A stretch of DNA of 64,000 nucleotides from Stenotrophomonas nematodicola (GCF_009467805.1 NZ_WIAY01000002.1:372001-436000), one strand, 5' to 3'. Positions 1 through 10,074 are shown, counted from the first letter of the stretch. Numbers and translations are program-made. Notes: generated from the letters alone by a model not told the origin.

Positions 1-171
1 GACGTGCTGCCTGGCGCCTGGCGCTGCGCCCACGCAGGGGACCATCGGGCTGAACCCGATGCCGTGGCATCCCGCCGACCGGCCTTCGTCCGGCTTCGCC
101 CCAGTTGTCGCCGTCGTGCCGCTGGAGACTGCAAGCATCCGCTCGCGCCCTTTTCCTGGAGAAGCCCCTGC

Positions 172-1740
172 ATGGTGTTTCGCATTTCCATCGCGCTGGT
201 CGCGCTGCTCGTCCTGACTGCCGGCATCGCGCCCGGCCCGTTCAACGACGTGGTGCAGCTTGGCCTGTCCAACATCGTGCGCAGCACCGGCTGGCTGTAC
301 CTGCTGGTGGTGTTCATCACGCTATCGTTCCTGATGTATCTGGCGTTCGGCCGCTTCGGGTCGCTGCGCATCGGCGGCGAAGATGCCGAGCCGGACTTCT
401 CCAATGCGAGCTGGATGTCGATGCTGTTCGCGGCCGGCATGGGCATCGGGCTGGTGTTCTGGGGCGCGGCCGAGCCGATCTCGCACTTCGTCAAGCCACC
501 AGAGGGGCTGGCGCCGCAGAGCATGGAAGCGGCGCGTGCGTCGATGCGCTATGCGTTCTTCCATTGGGGCCTGCATCCGTGGGCGATCTATGCGCTGATC
601 GGCCTGGCGATGGCCTGGTTCCAGTTCAACCGTAATGGACGTGGCCAGATCAGCGACCTGCTGCAACCGCTGATCGGCGCACGCCACCGTGGCTGGATGG
701 GGACCGTGGTGAACGTGGCCGCCGTGGTCGCCACCGCGATCGGCGTGGCCACCACGCTGGGCTTCGGCACCATCCAGATCGCCGCCGGGATGGAACGCGT
801 ATTCGGTCTGCGCGCCTCGATTCCGCTGCAGTTGACCATCATCGCGGTGGCCTTCGTGATGTACATGGCCTCCACCACCAGCGGCGTGCACCGTGGCATC
901 AAGTGGCTGTCCAACATCAACCTGGCCCTTGCGGCGCTGCTGCTGGCGCTGGTGCTGGTGCTGGGGCCGACCGGCTTCATCTTCGACACCTTCACCACCA
1001 CGATCGGCTCCTACCTCAACCAGCTGGTGACGATGAGCCTGCGCATGTCGCCGTTCTCGGGCAGCACCTGGGTGGCCGACTGGACGATTTTCTACTGGGC
1101 GTGGTGGATCGCCTGGGCACCGTTCGTGGGCTCGTTCATCGCCCGCGTGTCGCGCGGACGCAGCATCCGCGAGTTCGTGCTGGGCGTGGTGATCGCGCCG
1201 AGCGTGCTGGGCTTCCTGTGGTTCTCGGTGTTCGGCGGCACCGCGCTGTGGTCGCAGATCTTCGGCCACGTCGATCTGGCGCAGGCGTTGGGCAATGGCT
1301 ACGAGACCGTGCTGTTCACCATGTTCGACAGCCTGCCGCTGCCCACGGTGCTGTCGGTGATGGCACTGGTGCTGCTGATCATCTTCTTCGTGACCTCGGC
1401 CGATTCGGCGGTGCTGGTGCTGGCCAGCATGTCCACCGATGAGGCCGGCGACCCGCCGCTGTCGCGGCGCATGACCTGGGGCGTGGCCATCGCGCTGATT
1501 GCCGGGGTGCTGCTGCTGGCCGGCGGCCTGGAGGCGCTGCAGGGCATGATCACCATCGCCGCGTTGCCATTCGCGTTGTTGATGCTGCTGGTGATGTGGT
1601 CGCTCTACCGTGTGCTGGACATGGAGTACGCGTTGCAGCGCCGTCGTGCCCAACGGGCGCGACGGATGATGGACGCGTGGATCGAACGCGAGATCGCCGC
1701 GCAGGAAGAAACCCGCGACGAAGCTGTCCGCGCGCCGTAG
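172..1740 (+). CDS. BCCT-family (betaine/choline/carnitine) transporter
   Basis: Secondary transporter of the BCCT family, which imports quaternary-ammonium osmolytes with Na+ or H+ across the inner membrane. The 522-residue product is hydrophobic throughout. It carries the glycine-rich GMGIG motif near residues 89-93, followed by LVFWGAAEP, and the family signature WTIFYWAWWIAWAPF near residue 304 followed by GSFIARVSRGRSIREF. I chose the ATG at 172 because GGAGAAG lies 7 nt upstream and the family's first helix begins directly after it. The open frame continues upstream to position 4, but that stretch is Arg/Pro-rich and does not look like a transporter N-terminus. The cytoplasmic C-terminus is short and charged. 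The TAG stop lies inside a SMAG repeat. The substrate cannot be told from sequence; a betaine or choline role is the family default. Confidence 0.9.
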   Translation: MVFRISIALVALLVLTAGIAPGPFNDVVQLGLSNIVRSTGWLYLLVVFITLSFLMYLAFGRFGSLRIGGEDAEPDFSNASWMSMLFAAGMGIGLVFWGAAEPISHFVKPPEGLAPQSMEAARASMRYAFFHWGLHPWAIYALIGLAMAWFQFNRNGRGQISDLLQPLIGARHRGWMGTVVNVAAVVATAIGVATTLGFGTIQIAAGMERVFGLRASIPLQLTIIAVAFVMYMASTTSGVHRGIKWLSNINLALAALLLALVLVLGPTGFIFDTFTTTIGSYLNQLVTMSLRMSPFSGSTWVADWTIFYWAWWIAWAPFVGSFIARVSRGRSIREFVLGVVIAPSVLGFLWFSVFGGTALWSQIFGHVDLAQALGNGYETVLFTMFDSLPLPTVLSVMALVLLIIFFVTSADSAVLVLASMSTDEAGDPPLSRRMTWGVAIALIAGVLLLAGGLEALQGMITIAALPFALLMLLVMWSLYRVLDMEYALQRRRAQRARRMMDAWIEREIAAQEETRDEAVRAP

Positions 1741-1793
1741 AGCCGGGTTCTACCCGGCTGCATCGCCCGTAGAGCCGGGTTCTACCCGGCTGC
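1737..1793 (+). repeat. Tandem pair of SMAG (GTAG) palindromic repeats
   Basis: Two identical 25-nt units, 1737-1761 and 1769-1793, are separated by 7 nt. Each starts with GTAG and contains the inverted repeat AGCCGGGT-TCT-ACCCGGCT. They match the SMAG class of short palindromes described in Stenotrophomonas. The TAG of the first unit is the stop codon of the BCCT gene. The hairpins probably act as 3'-end mRNA structures. A third, degenerate unit (GCCGAC-CAACA-GTCGGC) lies at about 1826-1850, before the convergent ggt gene. Confidence 0.85.
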
Positions 1794-1861
1794 AGAACGA
1801 TGGCTGTATCAGCGCCGCGACCGGGAGCCGCCGACCAACAGTCGGCGCCACCTGCGGGGAC

Positions 1862-3580
1862 TCAGTACCCCGCCGCCTGCCCGTCCTTTCGGCTTTCCGA
1901 CGCGCCGTAATACACGCCCGTTTCCGGGTCGCGCAGGATCGCCTGGTAGCCACCGTAAGGGCCATCGGCGAACACCACACGGTGGCCCTTGCGCATCAGC
2001 GCGCGCACAGTCTCGTACGGGAAGCCCGTCTCCAGGTTGACCTCGCCGCCATCGCTCATCGCCGTGGCCTGGCCGGTCGGCTCGGTCGACCCGTCATGCT
2101 GGATGCGCGGCGCGTCGCCGGCTTCCTGCAGGTTCATGCCGAAATCAACCATGTTCATGACGATCTGTGCGTGGCCCTGCGGCTGCATCGCCCCGCCCAT
2201 CACCCCGAAGCTCATCCACGGCTTGCCGTCCTTGGTGACGAACGCCGGAATGATGGTCTGGAAGGGGCGCTTGCCCGGCGCGTAGCCATTGGGGTGGTCC
2301 TTCTGCAGCACGAACATCTCGCCGCGGTCCTGCAGGATGAAGCCCAGTCCCGGCGGCGCCATGCCGCTGCCCATGCCACGGTAGTTGGACTGGATCAGCG
2401 ACACCATCATGCCGTCGGCGTCGGCCACGGTCAGGTAGATCGTGTCGCCCTCCTCCAGTTGCTTCGGCGTGCCCGGTTGCACTTCACGCGACGCTTTGTC
2501 CATGGAGATGAGCGTGCGCCGCCCGGCCGCGTAGCCCTTGGAGATCAGCCGGTCCACCGGCGCGGGATGGAACGCCGGATCGGTATAGAAGCGCGCGCGA
2601 TCGGCGAACGCCAGCTTCTTGGCCTCCACGAACAGGTGCACATGCTCGGGCGAGCCGAAGGCGATCTTCGAGAAATCGTAGCCTTCCAGCACATTGAGAA
2701 TCTGCAGCGCCGCGATGCCCTGGCTGTTGGGCGGCAGCTCCCATACGTCGTAGCCCCGGTAATTGCTGCTGACCGGCTCTACCCACTCGCCGTGATGGCT
2801 GGCCAGGTCGTCGTAGCTGAGGTACCCACCGTTGGCCTTGAAGTAGTCGCCGACAGTCCGCGCGATCTCGCCCTTGTAGAAGGCATCGCGACCGCCCTGC
2901 GCGATCTTCTCCAGCGTGTTGGCCAGGTTCGGGTTCCGCCACATCTGACCCTTGCGCGGCGCGTGGCCGTCGATGGTGAACTGCTCGCTGAAGCCAGGAT
3001 ACCTGGACAGGCGGGGCACCGAGCGGTCCCAGTAGTAGGCGATCACCTCGGCCACCGGGTGGCCCTCACGCGCGTAGCGGATGGCCGGCGCCAGGTTCTC
3101 GGCCATCGGCTTGCGCCCGAAGCGCGCGTGCAGCGCGAACCAGCCGTCCACCGCCCCCGGGACCGACACCGGCAGCGGCCCGGTCGCCGGAATCTCCTTC
3201 AGTCCCCGGCGCTGGAACTCGGCCAGGGTCAGCGACTTCGGCGACCGTCCCGAGCCGTTGTAGCCGTACAGCTTCTGCGTCTTCGGGTCCCAGACGATGG
3301 CGAACAGGTCGCCGCCGATGCCGTTGCCCGTGGGCTCCATCAGCCCCAGCGCGGCATTGGCGGCGATGGCGGCATCCACCGCCGAACCACCGGACTTCAT
3401 CACATCCAGCGCCACCTGGGTGGCCAGTGGCTGCGAGGTGGCCGCCATCGCGTGCGGGGCGATCACTTCCGAGCGGGTGGCAAAGGGATGGCCGGTGACA
3501 CGGTCGGCCGCCGGGGACAGCGCCGGCAGGGCGCACAGGAGGGCGGCAGTGAGCACGCCGCGGGCAAGGGCTGAAGGCAC
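1862..3580 (-). CDS. ggt: Gamma-glutamyltransferase (periplasmic)
   Basis: Cleaves the gamma-glutamyl bond of glutathione and related compounds in the periplasm and transfers the glutamyl group to water or amino acids. The 572-residue proenzyme matches family length. Residues 1-23 form a Sec signal ending ALSPA/ADR. Self-cleavage is expected before Thr380 in GDTIYLTVADADG, giving a large and a small subunit. The substrate-site region GSGRSPKSL and the C-terminal MGGAMQPQGHAQIV motif are present. I chose the GTG at 3580 because AGGAA precedes it by 5 nt and the signal peptide starts there. The frame stays open much further upstream, but that part is low-complexity and would leave the signal peptide internal. 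It diverges from the ilv operon across about 260 bp of shared upstream DNA. Confidence 0.9.
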   Translation of the reverse strand: MPSALARGVLTAALLCALPALSPAADRVTGHPFATRSEVIAPHAMAATSQPLATQVALDVMKSGGSAVDAAIAANAALGLMEPTGNGIGGDLFAIVWDPKTQKLYGYNGSGRSPKSLTLAEFQRRGLKEIPATGPLPVSVPGAVDGWFALHARFGRKPMAENLAPAIRYAREGHPVAEVIAYYWDRSVPRLSRYPGFSEQFTIDGHAPRKGQMWRNPNLANTLEKIAQGGRDAFYKGEIARTVGDYFKANGGYLSYDDLASHHGEWVEPVSSNYRGYDVWELPPNSQGIAALQILNVLEGYDFSKIAFGSPEHVHLFVEAKKLAFADRARFYTDPAFHPAPVDRLISKGYAAGRRTLISMDKASREVQPGTPKQLEEGDTIYLTVADADGMMVSLIQSNYRGMGSGMAPPGLGFILQDRGEMFVLQKDHPNGYAPGKRPFQTIIPAFVTKDGKPWMSFGVMGGAMQPQGHAQIVMNMVDFGMNLQEAGDAPRIQHDGSTEPTGQATAMSDGGEVNLETGFPYETVRALMRKGHRVVFADGPYGGYQAILRDPETGVYYGASESRKDGQAAGY

Positions 3581-3807
3581 GGGAGTTCCTGGTGGATGGC
3601 AGCGGCCTCGATACTCGCCGCAGATGCCCGGCGCGGACATCCGACAATGGTCATGCACGACAGTGGAAAGCGGGGCGAATCCGCGCAGATCCGCATCGCA
3701 AAATAGTGAATTCCGGTTCACCAGAACGCTTTCAACCGCAACCATCCTTGCGCGGCGGGGCTTTGCACTGGATACAGCCGAAACCGTTGGAAATGTTGCC
3801 GCAAAGG

Positions 3808-3837
3808 TTGACAGTGCCAAAACCGCTGTGGTTTTCT
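3808..3837 (+). promoter_or_regulatory. Candidate promoter of the ilv-leu operon
   Basis: A perfect TTGACA -35 hexamer lies at 3808-3813. At 17-18 nt spacing the -10 position falls on GTTTTC or TTTTCT (3831-3837), a weak match. Initiation 6-8 nt downstream would be at about 3843-3845, on the ATG of the leader peptide. The leader peptide has no Shine-Dalgarno sequence, so a leaderless transcript is possible. This is inferred from motif spacing only. The DNA from 3581 to 3807 shows no other clear element; it should also hold the divergent ggt promoter. Confidence 0.4.
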
Positions 3838-3844
3838 CGATCAC

Positions 3845-3973
3845 ATGTTGCAGCGCCACACGCCCATTCGCGAATCCATCCAGCACGCCGATCCCGGCGC
3901 GGCCTCGATCCGTTCGCTCCTTGTCCTCGTACTTATTACCCAGCCAACAGGTGCGGGACGGACCGGCGTGTAA
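3845..3973 (+). CDS. ilvL: Branched-chain amino acid leader peptide (attenuation)
   Basis: A 42-codon ORF starting at ATG 3845 and ending at TAA 3971-3973. Codons 25-31 (3917-3937) read Leu-Leu-Val-Leu-Val-Leu-Ile, the control-codon run expected of an ilv/leu leader peptide. An antiterminator segment, an intrinsic terminator and the ilv-leu genes follow directly. Its role would be regulatory: ribosomes stall on these codons when charged Leu, Val or Ile tRNA is scarce and permit read-through. No Shine-Dalgarno sequence is visible before the ATG and there is no other in-frame start, so translation may be leaderless. The symbol is used by analogy with enterobacterial ilvL; the protein sequence is not otherwise conserved as far as I can tell. 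Confidence 0.8.
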   Translation: MLQRHTPIRESIQHADPGAASIRSLLVLVLITQPTGAGRTGV

Positions 3974-4028
3974 GCAAGACTGCCAGGTATCCATCAAAAA
4001 CCCGCACCCGCCCAGGTGCGGGTTTTTT
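3948..4028 (+). promoter_or_regulatory. Transcription attenuator with antiterminator arm
   Basis: The 10-mer CAGGTGCGGG occurs at 3948-3957, inside the end of the leader peptide, and again at 4013-4022 as the 3' arm of the terminator. The terminator 5' arm CCCGCACC (4001-4008) can therefore pair with either copy. If a ribosome stalls at 3917-3937, the first copy is free to pair with 4001-4008 (antiterminator). If it reaches the stop at 3971 it covers the first copy and the terminator 4001-4022 forms. This is the classic mutually exclusive arrangement, read directly from the sequence. Confidence 0.8.
4001..4028 (+). terminator. Intrinsic terminator of the ilv attenuator
   Basis: Perfect 8-bp stem CCCGCACC (4001-4008) / GGTGCGGG (4015-4022), a 6-nt loop and six T residues (4023-4028). 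Five A residues precede the stem, so it could also act on the opposite strand. Confidence 0.85.
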
Positions 4029-4137
4029 CGTTTCAGAGCCCCTCGATTCCCTCCTCCTCCTCCTCCCCCTCCCCCTTCCGAGCCGCCTTCCGCCATGACC
4101 CGCCATCCCGCCGCCGCCCGATTCACGCCCACCGCCT

Positions 4138-4230
4138 GCGCGGCGGGCACGTGTGGGCGGTGCGATGCGCGTGCCGCCGCTTCCCCTGACCGGCCGGCGT
4201 GTCCCTGAGACCGCCGGCCGTCTTTTTTCT
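4138..4230 (+). terminator. Second hairpin array and terminator just upstream of ilvC
   Basis: A perfect 9-bp stem CGGCCGGCG (4191-4199) / CGCCGGCCG (4212-4220) with a 12-nt loop is followed by TCTTTTTTCT (4221-4230), a textbook intrinsic terminator only 21 nt before the ilvC start. Upstream, GCGGCGGGCACG (4140-4151) can pair with CGTGCCGCCGC (4170-4180) with one bulge. I see no Leu/Val/Ile-rich leader ORF for this second terminator, so its trigger is unknown. The segment 4040-4080 between the two terminators is almost pure pyrimidine. Confidence 0.65.
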
Positions 4231-4251
4231 TACCTCCAAGGAACCTCTCCC

Positions 4252-5226
4252 ATGAGCACCAACGACCTGCCCCAGATCAAGATCGCTGTTGTCGGCTACG
4301 GCAGCCAGGGCCGCGCGCACGCGCTGAACCTGCGCGAATCCGGTTTCGATGTCGTCATCGGGCTGCGTCCGGGTGGCCCGACCGAGGTCAAGGCACAGGC
4401 CGACGGCTTTACCGTGAAAGCGCCCGCCGATGCGGTGAAAGACGCCGACCTGGTGGCGGTGCTGACCCCGGACATGGTGCAGAAGAAGCTCTACGAGGAC
4501 GTGCTCGCGCCGAACATGAAACAGGGCGCGGTGCTGTTGTTCGCGCACGGCCTGAACGTGCACTTCAACATGATCACCCCGCGCGAGGATCTGGATGTGG
4601 TGCTGGTCGCACCGAAGGGTCCTGGCGCGCTGGTGCGCCGCGAGTATGAAATCGGCCGTGGTGTGCCGTGCATCTGGGCGGTGTACCAGGACCGCAGCGG
4701 CAAGGCCGCCGAGTACGCGCTCGCCTATGCGGCCGGTCTGGGCGGTGCACGTGCCAACCTGATCCAGACCACGTTCAAGGAAGAGACCGAGACCGACCTG
4801 TTCGGCGAGCAGGCCGTGCTGTGCGGCGGTGCCTCGGCGCTGGTGCAGGCCGGCTTCGAAACACTGGTGGAAGCCGGCTACCAGCCGGAAATCGCCTACT
4901 ACGAAGTGCTGCACGAACTGAAGCTGATCGTGGACCTGTTCTACGAAGGGGGCATCACCCGCATGCTGGAATTCATCTCCGAGACCGCGCAGTACGGCGA
5001 CTACGTCAGCGGCCCGCGGGTGATCGATGCCGGCACCAAGGCGCGCATGAAGGACGTACTGACCGACATCCAGAACGGCACCTTCACCAAGAACTGGGTC
5101 GCCGAGTACGAAGCAGGCCTGCCGAACTACACCCGGTTCAAGCAGGCCGACCTGGAGCACCCGATTGAGAAGGTAGGCAAGGAACTGCGCGCCAAGATGG
5201 TCTGGCTGCAAAGTCAAGCCGCGTAA
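4252..5226 (+). CDS. ilvC: Ketol-acid reductoisomerase (class I)
   Basis: NADPH- and Mg2+-dependent enzyme that isomerises and reduces acetolactate or acetohydroxybutyrate to the dihydroxy acids of valine and isoleucine synthesis. The 324-residue length fits class I KARI. The N-terminal Rossmann motif [17 protein letters not shown] is present, as is APKGPG. The catalytic knotted domain contains [14 protein letters not shown] with the metal-binding acidic residues. The start at ATG 4252 is supported by AAGGAA about 8 nt upstream and by the family N-terminus. It is the first structural gene after the attenuator and probably heads the ilv-leu transcript. A longer in-frame start is possible at 4153 or 4165 but would run through the terminator hairpin. 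Confidence 0.95.
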   Translation: MSTNDLPQIKIAVVGYGSQGRAHALNLRESGFDVVIGLRPGGPTEVKAQADGFTVKAPADAVKDADLVAVLTPDMVQKKLYEDVLAPNMKQGAVLLFAHGLNVHFNMITPREDLDVVLVAPKGPGALVRREYEIGRGVPCIWAVYQDRSGKAAEYALAYAAGLGGARANLIQTTFKEETETDLFGEQAVLCGGASALVQAGFETLVEAGYQPEIAYYEVLHELKLIVDLFYEGGITRMLEFISETAQYGDYVSGPRVIDAGTKARMKDVLTDIQNGTFTKNWVAEYEAGLPNYTRFKQADLEHPIEKVGKELRAKMVWLQSQAA

Positions 5227-5264
5227 CCGCGCGGCTCTCCCACCGCTTTCGCAAAGGTCACCGC

Positions 5265-7001
5265 ATGAACACCTCCGCACACAGCACCGCGCCCCGCAAC
5301 GGCGCACGCTGGTTGACGCAGGCCCTGGAAGCCGAGGGCGTGCACACGCTGTTCGGCTATCCGGGCGGCACCATCATGCCGTTCTACGACGCCCTGGTGG
5401 ATTCCGGGCTGAAGCACATCCTGGTACGCCACGAGCAGGGCGCCGCCCTGGCGGCCAATGGCTACGCGCGCGCCAGCGGCCAGGTCGGCGTCTGCGTCGC
5501 CACGTCCGGCCCGGGCGCCTCCAATCTGGTTACCGGCATTGCCGATGCGATGCTGGACTCGGTACCAATGGTCTGCATCACCGGCCAGGTCGCCACGCCG
5601 CTGCTGGGCACCGACGCATTCCAGGAACTGGACGTGTTCGGGCTGACCCTGCCGATCGTCAAGCACAGCTGGCTGGTGCGCCGGGTCGAGGACCTGCCGC
5701 AGGTCGTCCGCGACGCGTTCCGGATCGCCCGTGAGGGGCGTCCCGGCCCGGTCCTGATCGACCTGCCGAAGGATGTCCAGGTCGCCGATGCATCGCACCT
5801 GCCCGCCCACGTGCCGGCCACCGTGCCGGCGCTGCCGGCACCGCAGGACGATGTGATCGCACAGGCCATCGCCGCCATCGCCTCGGCCGAAAAGCCGGTG
5901 ATCTATGCCGGCGGTGGCGTGGCGCTGGGCGATGCCGTCGAGGACTTCCGTGCCTTTGTCGACGCCACCGCGATTCCCACCGTGCTGACCCTGCGCGGCC
6001 TGGGTGCCCTGCCGCCACAGCATCCACATTACCTGGGCATGCTGGGCATGCACGGTACCCGCGCCGCCAACATGGCGGTACAGGAGAGCGACCTGCTGGT
6101 GGTGGTGGGCGCGCGCTTCGATGACCGCGCCACCGGCAAGTTGAACGAGTTCGCGCCGTTCGCGCGGGTCGTCCACATCGATGCCGACGCCTACGAGATC
6201 TCCAAGCTGCGCACCGCCGATGTCGCCGTGCCCGGCAACGTCGGCACTGCCATGCGCGCCCTGACCGCCGCCCTGACTGCACCCGTGCCGGCCCAGGAGG
6301 CGTGGCGCCGGCGCTGTGCCGGCCATCGCGAACGCTTCGCGCCGCGCTATGACGCACCCGGCAGGCACATCTACGCACCGGCGCTGTTGAAGCGGTTGAG
6401 CGAGCTGGCCCCGGCGGACGCGATCATCGCCTGCGATGTCGGCCAGCACCAGATGTGGGTCGCCCAGCACTGCCGCTTCAATCACCCGCGCAACCATCTG
6501 ACCAGCGGCGCGCTGGGCACGATGGGCTTCGGCCTGCCGGCCGCGATGGGCGCGCAGTTCGCCTGCCCCGACCGCACCGTCGTGCTGGTTTCAGGCGATG
6601 GCAGTTTCATGATGAACGTGCAGGAGCTGGCCACCATCGGGCGCTGCCGCCTGCCGGTGAAGATCGTGCTGCTGGACAACAGTTCGCTGGGCATGGTTCG
6701 CCAGTGGCAGGAACTGTTCTTCGCCGAGCGGTACAGCGAGATCGACCTGTCCGACAACCCCGATTTCGCGGCCCTGGCGCAGGTGTTCGGCATTCCGGCC
6801 ACGCGCATCGATGCCCGCGATGACGTCGAGGGCGGCCTGGCCGCACTGCTGGCCCAGCCGGGCCCGGCGCTGCTGCACGTGGCCATCGACGCGCGCGCCA
6901 ACGTATGGCCGCTGGTGCCGCCCAACAACGCCAACAGCACGATGCTGGAAAGCAACCCGGCCCACCAGACCCAGGAGACCCCCAATGCAATACCGGCTTG
7001 A
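5265..7001 (+). CDS. ilvG: Acetolactate synthase large (catalytic) subunit, AHAS II type
   Basis: TPP-dependent condensation of two pyruvates, or of pyruvate and 2-ketobutyrate, the first common step of branched-chain amino acid synthesis. The 578-residue protein has the three TPP-enzyme domains. Glu57 in RHEQGAA is the cofactor-activating glutamate, and the Mg/TPP motif GDGSFMMN spans about residues 444-451. A potential FAD-binding middle domain is present. The small-subunit gene overlaps its end by 17 nt, which implies translational coupling. A subunit of under 90 residues paired with this catalytic chain resembles enterobacterial isozyme II (ilvGM) rather than ilvBN or ilvIH, hence the symbol. 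Confidence 0.92.
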   Translation: MNTSAHSTAPRNGARWLTQALEAEGVHTLFGYPGGTIMPFYDALVDSGLKHILVRHEQGAALAANGYARASGQVGVCVATSGPGASNLVTGIADAMLDSVPMVCITGQVATPLLGTDAFQELDVFGLTLPIVKHSWLVRRVEDLPQVVRDAFRIAREGRPGPVLIDLPKDVQVADASHLPAHVPATVPALPAPQDDVIAQAIAAIASAEKPVIYAGGGVALGDAVEDFRAFVDATAIPTVLTLRGLGALPPQHPHYLGMLGMHGTRAANMAVQESDLLVVVGARFDDRATGKLNEFAPFARVVHIDADAYEISKLRTADVAVPGNVGTAMRALTAALTAPVPAQEAWRRRCAGHRERFAPRYDAPGRHIYAPALLKRLSELAPADAIIACDVGQHQMWVAQHCRFNHPRNHLTSGALGTMGFGLPAAMGAQFACPDRTVVLVSGDGSFMMNVQELATIGRCRLPVKIVLLDNSSLGMVRQWQELFFAERYSEIDLSDNPDFAALAQVFGIPATRIDARDDVEGGLAALLAQPGPALLHVAIDARANVWPLVPPNNANSTMLESNPAHQTQETPNAIPA

Positions 7002-7245
7002 CCTGGTGCTGACGCCGGCCGAGGGCGCGCTGCTGCGCGTGATCGGCATGGCCGAACGGCGCGGCTTCGCGCCCCGCGCGATCGCCGGTGCGCCCAATGC
7101 CGCCGACGATGGCCGCTGGCACCTGCAGCTGGTGGTGGACAGCACCCGACCGCCGGAAACACTGCGTCGCCAGATCGAGAAGATCTACGACTGCGTGTCG
7201 GTGCGCATCAGCGCGCTGGACCCGACGCCGGGAGTATCCGCATGA
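6985..7245 (+). CDS. ilvM: Acetolactate synthase small (regulatory) subunit
   Basis: An 86-residue ACT-domain protein, MQYRLDLVLTPAEGALLRVI at its N-terminus, that would bind and activate the IlvG catalytic subunit. The start at ATG 6985 has GGAG 8 nt upstream and lies inside the last codons of ilvG. It is much shorter than IlvN/IlvH (about 160 residues) and close to IlvM length. IlvM-type subunits in general confer weak valine feedback; whether that holds here is not visible. Confidence 0.88.
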   Translation: MQYRLDLVLTPAEGALLRVIGMAERRGFAPRAIAGAPNAADDGRWHLQLVVDSTRPPETLRRQIEKIYDCVSVRISALDPTPGVSA

Positions 7246-7427
7246 CTGCCCGCACCGCCATGCCGGTGCCGGTACGGAGGCGTCTTCTCGCAGGGTGCCT
7301 GCAGAGCCGCGCCGCCACGCCGGCAGCCCGCCACGCCCCGGCGGCAGGCGCTGCACGCCGGGCGATGCGTTCCCCCTGCGGGCGCCCGCCTGTCATGGGG
7401 CGCAGCCGGAGCCGGCATGCCCGCTAG
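7242..7427 (+). CDS. Arg-rich 61-residue ORF bridging ilvM and ilvA (uncertain)
   Basis: The open frame starts at ATG 7242, overlapping the ilvM stop as ATGA, with GGGAG 8 nt upstream. It ends at 7427, 11 nt inside the ilvA start, so both junctions look like operon coupling. The product is very rich in Arg, Ala and Pro and shows no domain I recognise. Composition alone cannot distinguish a real peptide from random high-GC sequence. It could be a coupling ORF that carries ribosomes across the otherwise 171-nt gap, a remnant, or non-coding. Confidence 0.3.
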   Translation: MTARTAMPVPVRRRLLAGCLQSRAATPAARHAPAAGAARRAMRSPCGRPPVMGRSRSRHAR

Positions 7428-8510
7428 CCGCGCCCCGCAGGAACCGGATGTAGGCGATGTAAGCGTCGCCGACGTGCTGGCCGCGCAGGCGCGGCTGCGC
7501 CGCTTCCTGCCGCCCACCCCGCTGCATTACGCCGAGCGCTTCGGCACCTGGCTGAAGCTGGAAAACCTGCAGCGCACCGGGTCCTACAAAGTGCGCGGCG
7601 CGTTGAATGCTCTGCTGGCCGGACGCGAGCGTGGCGACGAGCGCCCGGTGATCTGCGCGTCGGCCGGCAACCACGCCCAGGGCGTGGCGTGGTCCGCCTA
7701 CCGCCTGAACATCCCGGCCATCACCGTGATGCCGCACGGTGCACCGGCCACCAAGATCGCCGGCGTCGCCCACTGGGGCGCCACCGTGCGCCAGCACGGC
7801 AGCAGCTACGACGAGGCCTACGCCTTTGCCCGCGCACTGGCCGACCAGCATGGCTACCGGTTCCTGTCCGCGTTCGACGATCCGGACGTGATCGCCGGCC
7901 AGGGCACGTTGGGCATCGAACTGGCCCCGCATGCACCGGATGTGGTGATCGTGCCGATCGGCGGCGGCGGCCTGGCCTCCGGCGTGGCGCTGGCGCTGAA
8001 GTCGCAGGGCGTGCGCATCGTCGGCGCGCAGGTGGAAGGCGTCGATTCGATGGCGCGTGCCATACGCGGCGACGTCCGCGAGATCACCCCGGTCGCCACG
8101 CTCGCCGACGGCGTCAAGGTCAAGATTCCCGGCCTGCTGACCCGGCGCCTGTGCGCTGCATTGCTCGACGATGTGGTGATCGTGCGCGAAGCCGAGCTGC
8201 GCGAAACCCTGGTGCGGCTGGCGCTGGAGGAACACGTGATCGCCGAAGGCGCCGGTGCGCTGGCCCTGGCGGCAGGCCGGCGCGTAGCCGGCAAGCGCAA
8301 GTGCGCGGTGGTCTCCGGCGGCAACATCGATGCGCTGGTCCTGGCCCAGCTGCTCGCCGACATCCGCCCGCGCCCGCCGCGCAAACCCCGCCGCCGCGCC
8401 AGCGAGCGCACGCGTCCACCGCTGCCGACCGTGCTCGCACCGTCCCCGACATCCCCCGCTTCCCCTTCCTTTGCCACCCCATCCGACCTTGTTGTCGAGG
8501 AGACCTCCTG

Positions 8511-8514
<4 letters not shown>
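7417..8514 (+). CDS. ilvA: Threonine dehydratase, short form without regulatory ACT domain
   Basis: PLP enzyme that deaminates threonine to 2-ketobutyrate for isoleucine synthesis. Lys58 in GSYKVRG is the Schiff-base lysine. The PLP-phosphate loop GGGG lies near residues 182-185, and SAGNHAQG is conserved. The 365-residue protein resembles the TdcB-type single-domain enzyme (about 330 residues) and lacks the C-terminal ACT-like module of biosynthetic IlvA, so direct isoleucine feedback is not expected. The last 55 residues or so are Pro/Arg/Ser-rich low-complexity tail. The start at ATG 7417 has CGGAG upstream. The stop overlaps the leuA GTG. The symbol ilvA follows operon context; tdcB would be equally defensible by structure. 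Confidence 0.88.
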
Positions 8515-10064
<1,550 letters not shown>

Positions 10065-10074
10065 AGGAGTTGCC

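Noticed and set aside
4..171. In-frame N-terminal extension of the BCCT transporter
   Set aside because: Arg/Pro/Cys-rich with no membrane character; the ribosome-binding site and family N-terminus fit ATG 172.
4050..4080. CTC-repeat tract read as a poly-Leu leader peptide
   Set aside because: The Leu-rich frame lacks any start codon after the first terminator; more likely a simple pyrimidine tract.
4095..4208. ORF ending in the second terminator loop as a second leader peptide
   Set aside because: It contains no run of Leu, Val or Ile codons (mainly Ala, Arg, Thr, Cys, Pro), so it does not qualify as a branched-chain control peptide on present evidence.
4153..4251. Longer ilvC start (GTG 4153 or ATG 4165)
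   Set aside because: Would be translated through a strong terminator hairpin; ATG 4252 has the ribosome-binding site and conserved N-terminus.
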